From Trichomonas vaginalis G3 (lineage: Eukaryota > Parabasalia > Trichomonadida > Trichomonadidae): a stretch of 64,000 bases of DNA. The stretch covers positions 9,123,962-9,187,961 of the forward strand of contig NC_067208.1 of the NCBI RefSeq assembly GCF_026262505.1, read 5' to 3'. Positions 9,662-19,247 of the stretch are shown here, one piece after another. The position numbers and the translations under genes were made by a program. Below the pieces are notes generated by a model that did not search any database, was not told where the DNA came from, and saw only the letters and a list, made by a program, of their open reading frames with translations. Every line of letters starts with the position of its first letter. Positions within the stretch are counted from its first letter, which is position 1.

Positions 9662-11029
9662 ATGGATGAGAGATATGACATATCGAATTTTAACACAATT
9701 GAAGACATAAGGAAGCCAAGAGAGAAAAACGGAAAATATACGGGAGAGAAACAAGACCTTTACGATTTATTAATAAACATCATTTTAAATCATAAAAAAG
9801 AAATTTCGAAGGTTCCTTTGGCATCCTCAATTAAAACGGCTCAACCGTGGGCTGAGAAACGTGGATTACGTGCGGGCGTTCAAGATTTAGACGGTGATGG
9901 AACACAAGAGGTGGTAGTTTATGATAAAGCCGGACGTCCTATCATTATTAATGGCTACGAGTTGAGGGACTCCGACTTCGCCTTGAGGCAAGCATATTTT
10001 GACACTCACACAACAAAACAAAGCAGAATTAAAGAGCCCAGCATTAATGAATGGGGTAAACGTTTCGCTTATGATTCAACTGTAGATCCGAATAATCCAT
10101 GGATTACCCACACAAGACTAAAGCCGGAGGGTCAATTATTAGAACAAACAGGGTATAAAATGCCGGTGAAACCAAAGAAGACACAATCGATATTTAACAT
10201 ATTCACTAAATTAATTGCGCCATTAGTTAAAAAATATTGGGCAGGAGATGCTGAAGCATTTAGAAACATCATAGGCGCCAAAGGTGATGAATCCAATATT
10301 GAATTCATTAAAAAGATTATTTCTCCAATCGTTATTTATCGTATGCTTTACGTTCGATTGGTTGAGAAAAAATATTTCCAGTTCTTAAATCTGAAATTGG
10401 GTGAGGGTTCATATCAACAATTTAAGAACTACATTAGAGATAACTCTAATAGATTCTGGGGATTCTTTAAAGAAAATTATTTAACAAAAGATTTACAACA
10501 TTTAACACCTAAAATTAATATAGAAGTAATTAAACAGGCTATGTGTGCGGATGATTGCGACTGGGATGGTTCCGACATAAATGATGTTATTATATGGCTA
10601 TTAGGTTTGAATAACTGTAAAAATCCTGAGTTCGTCGCTTTTTGCACTGACGGTGTCCAAGCTGCTGCATTACTTCAATTACTGAAAAGAAAAGGAAAGG
10701 CTGAAGTTGATGAAGACCCAGTCGCTGCACTTAATGAATATAGAACATGGCGTGTAAAGATGGAAGATTTCAGAGAAGACGCCCGCAGAGGACAGAAGCA
10801 ATGGTTCAACATGGTTGAAGATTACTTTAACGGTGCAGTTAAAGAAGATACTAAACGCTTCGCATATATGATGGAGAATGGACTCAATCCGTTTGCAGAA
10901 GCTAAAACAGTGGAGGAAGTTGGAAAAGCCGGCTCTTCATCTCCAATGAAAGAAGGCAAACCATCAGCACCACCAGACGACAAAGGAACTGAAGGAGCAG
11001 CACCAGAAGAAGCTCCACAAAGTGAATGA
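9662..11029 (+). CDS. Polinton C calcium-loop protein (455 residues)
   Basis: Homologue of the gene downstream of the ATPase in A and B. Around residues 60-100 it has PWAEKRGLRAGVQDLDGDG followed by TQEVVVYDKAGRPIIINGYEL. The DLDGDGTQE stretch has the D-x-D-x-D spacing of calcium-binding loops seen in EF-hand, dockerin and FG-GAP-type repeats. The middle is helical, and the tail (last 40 residues) is rich in Pro, Ala, Gly and Glu and probably disordered. The start is an ATG directly after a tttttattttttatttatcattaa leader. Intact. The role is unknown; a capsid-associated or DNA-packaging protein is my inference from the conserved neighbour. Confidence 0.7.
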   Translation: MDERYDISNFNTIEDIRKPREKNGKYTGEKQDLYDLLINIILNHKKEISKVPLASSIKTAQPWAEKRGLRAGVQDLDGDGTQEVVVYDKAGRPIIINGYELRDSDFALRQAYFDTHTTKQSRIKEPSINEWGKRFAYDSTVDPNNPWITHTRLKPEGQLLEQTGYKMPVKPKKTQSIFNIFTKLIAPLVKKYWAGDAEAFRNIIGAKGDESNIEFIKKIISPIVIYRMLYVRLVEKKYFQFLNLKLGEGSYQQFKNYIRDNSNRFWGFFKENYLTKDLQHLTPKINIEVIKQAMCADDCDWDGSDINDVIIWLLGLNNCKNPEFVAFCTDGVQAAALLQLLKRKGKAEVDEDPVAALNEYRTWRVKMEDFREDARRGQKQWFNMVEDYFNGAVKEDTKRFAYMMENGLNPFAEAKTVEEVGKAGSSSPMKEGKPSAPPDDKGTEGAAPEEAPQSE

Positions 11030-11103
11030 AATAAATGATGAGGATTAGTGAGAAATAAATTTTAAATTTTAATGATTAAATATATTATTTTTATTTTTAT
11101 GAA

Positions 11104-11736
11104 ATGGATTTAATAATAAATGAGATAAAGAACATGAGAAATGAACCGAATTTATCCGCTAAATTAACTGGCGGAATTTATAATATACCTGATTTAAAAT
11201 ATGAAATACCATTGACTGAAATAAATGTTACTCAAAATAATCACGTGATAAGTTTAATTGAAATGGTGCATAAAGACGCGGCAAGTTCTATATGGCATGA
11301 TTTAAGACCTGAATTTTATAAAAAGCCGATAAACATGGTTTTATTTATTAGTGATGAAAAAGACATACTAGCTGCAGATACCGTAACTCAATTTGTTTTA
11401 ATTAATTTCATGATGTCTTATGTATTCATTGGTAAAAAATATAAATGGGTTAACTCAACTGGAGGAAATGAAGCCTTAACAAAATGGGTTCCCGGAGAAA
11501 CCGGATTTGATAAAACAATGATAGAAAGGGATTTATCGAATTATTTTGCTTTATATCATAAAAACCCTTCAGAATTACCAACAAGAGGAGCTAAAATTTA
11601 TCTTTGGGGTTATGCCTCAGAGCCAATCAATTTAAAGCTTTTGGAACATGAAAAAGATTATGATAGTGTTTCGCCTGGTCATTATATGCTGGGCTCAATG
11701 CCATTAAAAGAAGACCCCGACCCATACGCAACATGA
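11104..11736 (+). CDS. Unknown protein of Polinton C
   Basis: A 210-residue soluble protein of mixed beta/alpha character, with a segment INMVLFISDEKDILAADTV in the middle and a polar C-terminus. Same strand as the ATPase and calcium-loop genes, with a typical T-rich leader before the ATG. No counterpart is apparent in Polinton B. Intact; ends 24 bases before the B insertion site. Function not recognised. Confidence 0.6.
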   Translation: MDLIINEIKNMRNEPNLSAKLTGGIYNIPDLKYEIPLTEINVTQNNHVISLIEMVHKDAASSIWHDLRPEFYKKPINMVLFISDEKDILAADTVTQFVLINFMMSYVFIGKKYKWVNSTGGNEALTKWVPGETGFDKTMIERDLSNYFALYHKNPSELPTRGAKIYLWGYASEPINLKLLEHEKDYDSVSPGHYMLGSMPLKEDPDPYAT

Positions 11737-11759
11737 ATTTTTAAAGGTTGTGATAAAAA

Positions 11760-11765
11760 TAAATT
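11760..11765. repeat. Target duplication TAAATT, left of Polinton B
   Basis: TAAATT directly before the left end of B; the same six bases follow its right end (29945-29950). Six bases is the usual Polinton target duplication, which proves the ends and shows that B inserted as a unit. Confidence 0.92.
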
Positions 11766-12108
11766 AGTAGTGGATATGACGGGTTGTGTGACTTTTTTTG
11801 TAAACGTAAGAATTCATACAATATCGAGCGATTTTATATCATTTTTTTAACATATGAAGTAAAAAATGTATGATTCTTACGGTTTTTATTCTTACGTTTT
11901 TGAATAAATCAAGATTTAAAAAATTTTCAAAATTGTAAGACATTTACACTCAACCCAAACATAATGAAATAAACCATTAAAAAATTAACATTAATTTTAA
12001 AAGAAGCTATATATAGATGATGTCAGATATTCCGCGATTAATTAAACATTGTTTAAATCCTGAATGGAATCAATGGAGTCATAATCAAAGACCTCATAAA
12101 CGAGTAAA
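11766..12108. repeat. Left terminal inverted repeat of Polinton B
   Basis: Begins agtagtggatatgacgggtt and is matched in reverse by 29622-29944 over about 320 bases with very few differences. The inner end carries a remnant of the end-proximal gene (MMSDIPRLIKHCLNPEW) found in fuller form at 7988-8278. Confidence 0.93.
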
Positions 12109-12201
12109 AGAAATTAGAAATAATTATTTTCATGAATGAAAGATTCACTACCATAATGAAATAAAAAATAAAAATTTTTAAAGTTTATTTTTTAAAAATT
12201 C

Positions 12202-13378
12202 ATGTCTTACGAAAAATTAAAACTTAGTTATGTTTATTATTTTATTTTTTTTATTTTGTATGAAATGAGCGTCAAAACTAACAACGTTAAAAAATTAGGA
12301 TTCACAAACGAGGAAATAAAGGATATATTAGATGAGATGTGTTATGAAGTTAGTAAATATTATTTAAGAAATTGTCAAAAATTTGCCGAGTTATTAAATG
12401 ATTTAGATTATGATGGAAAAATGAATAAAGATGATGTTATAAATTTCTTATATCCCACATCTGAAGAAGAAAAACCTAAAGAACCTGATGTTTTCCCTGA
12501 ATATTATGAAGAACGGATTAAAGATGATGATGAATACGATGAAATTGAAATTGAAAGACTGAAAAAATAAGAGATGAAATAGATGAAAAAATTAAGGAAT
12601 TAAGAGAAGTTGAAAAATATAATGAAAATGAAGTAGAGGGTTTAATGAATATCCCAGCTTCAGAATCAGAAGTACAGAAATCTCATGAAGAAAGATATAA
12701 AAATTATGTCTCAGAATCAACACAAAATTTATTAGATGGTGAAATAGACGAAACACTTTCAGAAGAAGGTACTAAATTTATTCGTAAACATAAGTTACAA
12801 TTTATTGATAATGAAGATACCCCTGTATCCTACTTTCACCACCTTTAGATTCCGAAAAATTCAAAAAAGCTCTTAAAAACGTGACATATGCAACTAATAC
12901 GATTAAGAAAGAAGATCATGATATTTACACAAATTATTATTTAAATAAATGCACGGGTGTTGATAAAGTTTTTGATTTATTAGATAAAATATCAAAAGAA
13001 ACCATTGGAACCTATAAAATTTTATGTGATTGCGGTTTCATTATTGAAGATACTAATAATGTTTCATATGAAAGAACAGCACCGAAGGAAGATGAAGTTG
13101 AAAGGTCTATACCATTCGTTATTAAGAACATAAAAGATATGAAAACTTATAAACATTATATTTATTCATTTATTTCAGAAAAAATGGAAGCAACCCATAA
13201 AACATCTTCTCATCATTTTATAGCTATTCATACATTCCTTTTCAAAGTTGTGAAATTAAATAAGACAGGAATTAGATTTAATGTATCAGGGTACGCATTC
13301 TTGAGTAAATTAAAATGTATTCGTCACGTCGCAGATGATAAAAATTTATGTGTTCTTAATTCATTTTATGGGCTTTAA
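12202..13378 (+). pseudogene. Remains of unrecognised acidic Polinton gene(s)
   Basis: Open pieces at 12202-12570, 12645-12848 and 12881-13378 encode acidic, lysine-rich sequence (for example DEYDEIEIERLKK), ending in a stretch with KLKCIRHVADDKNLCVLNSFYGL-like sequence just before the polymerase gene. Whether this is one gene or two cannot be told. No domain recognised. Confidence 0.5.
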
Positions 13379-13427
13379 AAAATAAACTTTATTTTTATTT
13401 ATTTTTTAATTTTTTATTCTTACATAA

Positions 13428-16400
13428 ATGAACAAAAATGGAACAGCTAAAATGAATGATAATCAAATTAGAGCAGAAGGTAGAAGGTTATTTAAACGCT
13501 TCTATAACATTCCTGATGGTGTTAATCCTAAAACTCGTAGAAGCTATTTAAATGAAGCAATAGATGCATATGAAGGGTTTGACATTTCATCAGAAAGTGA
13601 GAGATTAGCGAGAATGTTAAATGTTAATATTGATTTCTATTATTGTGATCCTCAACCAGAAGACGTGGACATAAATAAGGTAGACTTTCCATTAGTGGAT
13701 TCAATAATGATAGATCCAGAATTTGAAACAGTAAATATTTTATTAACACAGAGTCCATGTGGAAAACTTCACGCTGACAGAATAACAGACGTTGAAGCAC
13801 TCACCGGCTATAAAGTTTGTCCATATTGTAAAGAAGAAGTTTATTCTATCCGTGATGATCCAGAAAGGAAAAACCAAAGAAGATTTTTAAAGCATTGTGA
13901 GAAATGTAAAGAAAATAATGGAAGATTAATTCAAGACGTTCAATTGCAAAAGACCCAGCAACAATATACACCACATATTACGAAACAGAAGATATATCAG
14001 TGGTTATTAGCTCACAATTTGCAGAAATATTATAAACCGACAAGATATTATATTACTTTTGACTTTGAAATATTAGAGACTAAAGAAGAATTACAACTTT
14101 CTGAGTGTGCAACTTTGAACGCTTACTTAAAACCATTCATGGTATCATCAACGGTTAAATTAAATGATAAAACATATACGAGGAATTTTTGCTTAACTTC
14201 GAGTGATTCTTTTATTTCTGATTGGATTGAGTTTTTATTTTCAACCTGTTCATTAGTTGTTGAATCAAATATTGAACAATATGAAGAATTAATGAAGCCG
14301 CAAACGGCGGGGACTTTGTCCCATACATTAAATGAAAAACAGAAGGAAGCATTTAAAGAACTTCTAGATGAGGAATTCAATAAAGTGAATATCATAGGTT
14401 TTAATTCGGGAAAGTTTGATTTAAATTTAATTCTTCGTGATTTAAACACTGCAAAATGGAAAATAAAATCAATGCTGGGTTCATCTTCACAATTTAAGCA
14501 AAACATTGTAAAGAAAACAAACGTTCCATATGAATTGAGATTTATTGACATCAGAAATTATATAGCGGGTGGGACATTAGACCAATTCACTCAAGATTTC
14601 GGAAACAATAAATCACGTGTTAAATCCTTTTTCCCTTATCAATTCATCACGTGGGAAAATTACGAAGAAGAATTATATAAAGTGGAACCATTCACTCAAG
14701 ATTCATTTTATTCAGCATTAACTCAAGAAGCTATATCAGATAGTGATTATCAAATATATCTCAATGATGCTAAAAACTTTAAGAATAGATTAGAATATTT
14801 TATTCATTATTGCAATAAAGATGTTGAAATTATGATTGACCCAATTGATAAAATTATTGAAGAAACATTTGTTTATAAAATTGACACGCTTCATAATCTT
14901 TCTATATCATCGAATGCTTCAATGATTCGTTACGCTTTAGCATATAAAGACTTTAATCCTAATGAAAAATATCCTGAGGAAGAGATAGAATCAAGTTTTG
15001 AATTAACGAAAAAGTATTGGAAATATAAAATTGAATCATATAAGAAACAAGATGAAAAAGCAGAAAGGGATACTAAAAATAATGTTTCAATGGATGATTT
15101 TCAATACTATCACGATTTAATCCTTTCATCTAAATGCAAAATGTGTGGTAAAGCGTTTACATATGCAAATAAACCAACATTGGATAGAATCGATAATGAA
15201 AAACCACATACCAAAGAAAATTGTCAGTTAATGTGTTGTTATTGCAATGTCGTAAAATCAAATAAAGATGAAGATGTTCAACGTTTAAGAATCAATTTAA
15301 GAAATTATGCATTAAAAAATAATTTACCAATGACTTTAGATTCAGTTGAAGCTTATCACATTCTCCGTAATGGAATTACTGGTGGTTTATCAAATGTTCA
15401 ACATAGAGTAAATCTTAAAGGAATCACGCACATTAATAAACTTTCATATAGTCCAGAAACTAAAACTGTATCAAATGAGGACACTTCCAACATCATGACT
15501 CATTTCGTTGGTGTTGATTTTAATTCATTATATCCTTCATCATTTTCATCTAATCCTCATGATTTCATTCAATATACTGACCATAAAATGTATATGCCGG
15601 GAAGATTGAATGGTGTTATCATTTGTGATACAGCAACAAAGAAAGCAAAAGCACTGGGAATAATTAAGAAGAAAAATACTTTATTCGTGGCTGAAGTAAA
15701 GGGTCACATTGATGAAAAATACATTAATGATTACATAAACTTTTTACCGATAATAAGAAACTTAGATATTATCACAGATGAAAAAACAATTGGCAGTTTT
15801 ATGTATAATTACATGAAATCAAACAATCTACCGGTTGACCAGAAACAGAGGAAATTAACTCAGTTAGCATCAACACAACCAATATCAACCATTTTCTTCT
15901 TATTATCTTTGGTATCTAATAGACAGATTTCATTTTATCATTGATGACATTCAATCAATTTTAACATTTACGAAAAACACTTGTTTTAATGAATTTGCGA
16001 ACAAATTTATGAACGAAAGACAAAAGGCTGAATTAGAAGGAAATAAAGGAAAAAGTTTATTTTGCAAGATTTCACTTAATGGATCATATGGTTACGATGC
16101 AATGAATACGCAAAATTACGCAAAGACTAAAATAATGAATGCACAGAAGGCACGCGTTGCATGTATGTCAAATAAGTTTAAAAACATAAGAGAAATAGGT
16201 GAGGATACATATCAAGTGATGCTTCAAAGATAGATTTTATAGATGTGATACATGTTTACAAGAGGCATTTTACTTTAGATAACGCAAAATACTGGTATTT
16301 AGTTTTCATTTATGATTTTATGTATAAATGCATGAATGTTAATCGTTTTCATTTCATTGAAGGTGATACTGATTCATCTTATTGGGCAATCGCTGGCGAC

Positions 16401-16891
16401 CCAAATCTTCCTAACACTCAAGCATTTCAAGCAATTGTTACCGATAAACAATTTTATGATAAAAACATTTTCAAATTCGCACCATTTGATTTCTTCTGTT
16501 TTGATGAGAAATTTAAACCTAAATTAAAGAATAAAGCTGAAGAAAAAGCACATGAGAAAAAATTATTGGGTTTAGCAATTGAGAAACAAGGTGATAACAT
16601 GGTGCGTTATGTCCTAAAGTGTTATACTTCATTCAACGGTTCAATTGATGGAAGTGATTTTAAAAAGATTGCACAAAAAATGAAAGGTGTTGTTTACGAC
16701 AAAATAAACAATTAACACCTAAAAATTATTTGGATATAATAAATGATAAAGTGATATTTGATGGTCAGAATATTAATTTACAACTTAAAAATGGGTCAAT
16801 GACTCGCTTAACAATTGGTAAGACTGCATTAACAGGAGCACACACTAAGGCTGTATGTTGTGAAAATGGATGTTGTATGCCATTTATTTAA
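13428..16891 (+). pseudogene. Polinton type B DNA polymerase, broken
   Basis: Family B, protein-primed-type DNA polymerase that would copy the element. Recognisable parts, in order: an N-terminal zinc-finger-like CPYCKEE...HCEKC (about 13817-13910); exonuclease motifs FDFEILE, IGFNSGKFDLNL and YCNKDVEIM; an HNH-like block CKMCGKAF...LDRIDNEKPHT...CCYCNVVKS (about 15133-15265); polymerase motif A DFNSLYPSSF (about 15515); motif B KISLNGSYGYD (about 16065); and motif C GDTDSSY (about 16368). The size, over 1100 codons, fits Polinton polymerases. The gene has a handful of breaks. Its leader, ttttatttatttttt...cataaATG, is typical of this element. Confidence 0.92.
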
Positions 16892-17016
16892 TACAATTTA
16901 AAATTTTATTTTTAATAAAATGCCACAGAAGAGACAAAAGGAACCGTAAATAATGGTTTTGATACTATGATTCAAAGAGGTGGGCACCCTTAAACATTTA
17001 TTTTATTTTTATATAA

Positions 17017-17387
17017 ATGGATAACACAGATTTAAAAATTTAATTGATGATTTAGTACTTAATCAAAATTTTCCTACTTATTATGAATTAAAATCATATC
17101 TCCAAAAACATGATAACTATATAACGGGTGATGATATGGATTATTATTATCCGTATTATAAAAATGAAATTTTGAAATATCATGATAAAATAATTTCTAA
17201 AATTAAAGACAAAATTAAAAATAATGAATATACAAAGGGAAAAACTAAATCACAACTTAAACAGTTGAAAGATTTCAAAAATAAAGTATTAACAGAAGAA
17301 GATATTGATGAATTATATAAATTATATAATCATGAGCCGCAAAAAACAAAGGTGCAAAACACCCAGGTCCCTTCAGACCATAAATGA
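17017..17387 (+). pseudogene. Unknown small Polinton gene
   Basis: Lysine-rich, helical sequence with the open piece 17136-17387, behind a typical leader (ttttatttttatataaATG). Overlaps the start of the next small gene by about 55 bases. No family recognised. Confidence 0.4.
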
Positions 17388-17571
17388 AGCACAAGCTTTA
17401 ATTTATGATTCATTAGTTAAACCATATTCAGCCCGACTTTTAAATGAAGATCAACTTTTGGAATTCATCCTTCAACATAAACTCGAAGCGGGAAAGTATA
17501 TCAAACCTTTATATACAGCATATTTAAAACAAATGAATAGAATACATCCAGAATTAATGAAGGGGGAATGA
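17332..17571 (+). CDS. Unknown 79-residue Polinton protein
   Basis: Basic N-terminus (MSRKKQRCKTPRSLQ) and a helical rest (LLNEDQLLEFILQHKLEAGK). Ends where the integrase remnant begins. Function unknown. Confidence 0.4.
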   Translation: MSRKKQRCKTPRSLQTINEAQALIYDSLVKPYSARLLNEDQLLEFILQHKLEAGKYIKPLYTAYLKQMNRIHPELMKGE

Positions 17572-18516
17572 AATCCAAAATCAAAGCAGATAAAATTAAA
17601 CCATTGCAACACCAAAACCTCCAACGACAGTACCGCCTCCTCCTTCAGTTAATCCTTCATCATTCACTTTATTATATCCATTTCAAACATTAAAGAAGCA
17701 AAAAGATTTTAAAAGGATTTCAAGATTTAAATAAACCAATTGACCCGAAATTCAACCGTTAAAGGAAAAATTTAGTCGCCCTTCATTTGCACCATATCCA
17801 TATTCATACGAAATCGATCATCTGGAATATTCAAAAGGAAACGTTACGTTATTTATTTGCCATTAAATTAACACTAGATATTTATATTGCATTCCAGTGA
17901 AAGGGAAAACAGAACAGGAAACAAGAAGAGCTATACAATACTTACTAGATCATGAAAGAGTAGATAATATCAGGGGTGATGGTGATAAAGGATTTCAGGC
18001 AACTATGATTCATTATTTCCCACAAATTAATTTTTTCTTCTCATCCTCTCCATATACGTTTCATAATAAAATAGTTGATGCGGTAATGAGAACTCTTAGA
18101 GATGCGTTAGGGGTTAACGGTCAGATATATTGGGATGGAAATCATGACTCCATCATACAACAGTTAGTATATTATTACAATAATACATGGCATAGAACTA
18201 TAAACATGAAACCAGTGGAAATGAAAAATGATATTTCAAAAGAATGGGGATATATTAGAAAGCAAATGGAAAGGTTAAATGATGTTAAACGTGAACAAAT
18301 TAATTCGGGCTCAATGAATTTTAAACAAGGGATAAAGTTTTGATTCATCTCGATTATGGAAAAACTGATAAATCAATGACAAAAAGAAGACGAAGATTTG
18401 ACACAATAGCTGAATTTGTTAGATATATTAACGGCAATGCATTAGTTGAAGTTGACAATAAATTAATAGAAATTCCGATTTATTTTATTACTTCATTATA
18501 TTTAAATAATATTTAA
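17569..18516 (+). pseudogene. Polinton retroviral-type integrase, broken
   Basis: DDE-superfamily integrase that would insert the element and make the 6-bp duplication. The best piece (17897-18343) holds the core: RGDGDKGF near the second acidic residue, FHNKIVDAVMRTLRD around the third, and YYNNTWHRTINMKPVEM, the typical end of the rve core. A chromodomain-like tail (RRRFDTIAEFVRYINGNALVEV) follows at about 18390-18450. The upstream part holds YEIDHLEYSKGN, the region of the first acidic residue. Several breaks. Confidence 0.85.
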
Positions 18517-18535
18517 TTTTTTTATTTCGTAAGAA

Positions 18536-18856
18536 ATGAGTGACAACAAAGCAGCCAAGAGTCCTGATTCAATTAAGAGTCAGAGTCCAGACGATGAATA
18601 TAAAAAGAAACTAAACAGAATTAAATCAAAAATATGCTATTACAAAAAGAAGCTGCAATGCGGTGGGGCTGATGCCCATAAAACTAAAGTAATTGAAAAC
18701 GATAAAGAGAGGAAAGAAATAATCGAAAAATTAGAAACTTACCGTTCAATCCTTAAACTGGGTGAAGCAAAAATAAAAGAATTTAATAGAATAAATAAAT
18801 TGATTGGAAGAGATGAATTTAATAAAGATGAATTTTTAAACTCTATCCAAATTTAA
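18536..18856 (+). CDS. Unknown coiled-coil Polinton protein
   Basis: A 106-residue charged protein with a disordered Ser/Asp/Lys start and a long helix (KKLNRIKSKICYYKKKLQCG onwards). Open. Converges with the small basic gene on the other strand, whose stop is 4 bases away. No family recognised. Confidence 0.5.
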   Translation: MSDNKAAKSPDSIKSQSPDDEYKKKLNRIKSKICYYKKKLQCGGADAHKTKVIENDKERKEIIEKLETYRSILKLGEAKIKEFNRINKLIGRDEFNKDEFLNSIQI

Positions 18857-18859
18857 TTT

Positions 18860-19045
18860 TTATTCCTCTTCGACAACGTCTCTTCGAGACGCCGAACCCT
18901 TCTGGGTTCTTCTTTCCATCATTACTGCATAAGCGCATCTTCTCGGTTTTCGTGGTTTGTTGTTTTTAATTCGTTCTTGCATCATTTTTATCATTTCCTC
19001 CCTTGTTATGATTCGTGGTAAATTTTGAGCTTGTGGGGTATCCAT
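18860..19045 (-). CDS. Unknown small basic Polinton protein
   Basis: A 61-residue protein, strongly basic in the middle (NNKPRKPRR), with a leader of the common kind (ttttatttttatataaATG). Could bind nucleic acid; this rests on composition only. Confidence 0.45.
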   Translation of the reverse strand: MDTPQAQNLPRIITREEMIKMMQERIKNNKPRKPRRCAYAVMMERRTQKGSASRRDVVEEE

Positions 19046-19077
19046 TTATATAAAAATAAAATTTTGTTATCAGTTAT

Positions 19078-19212
19078 TTTATCGTTAATGGTTTCGGGTT
19101 ATTCAATAATTAATTATTTTTGAAGAACTGAGGGTGTCACCACGTCACCATGTGTCACCAGGTTAATTAACTTCTCTTAAAATTACTGACAACATGACAT
19201 TTTGACAACACA
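19078..19212 (-). repeat. Inverted repeat left of primase/helicase, with GGTGAC iterons
   Basis: Reverse-complement copy of the 160-base unit found twice at 21621-21940. It contains three closely spaced GGTGAC hexamers (here seen as gtgtcaccacgtcaccatgtgtcacc). Together the repeats bracket the replicative gene at 19248-21559. Could be an origin or initiator-binding site; inference. Confidence 0.8.
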
Positions 19213-19247
19213 GCAGGATTAATGCAAAAATAAATTCCAATCATACT

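Larger units (their letters stand above)
8431..11765. mobile_element. Polinton C, left remaining segment
   Basis: Part of a divergent Polinton into which A (at 8430) and B (at 11766) are inserted. Its packaging ATPase and the next gene are homologous to those of A/B at protein level only, so it is a different lineage. The element resumes after B at 29951. What is left looks fairly whole, with about one break. Neither end is seen. Confidence 0.75.
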
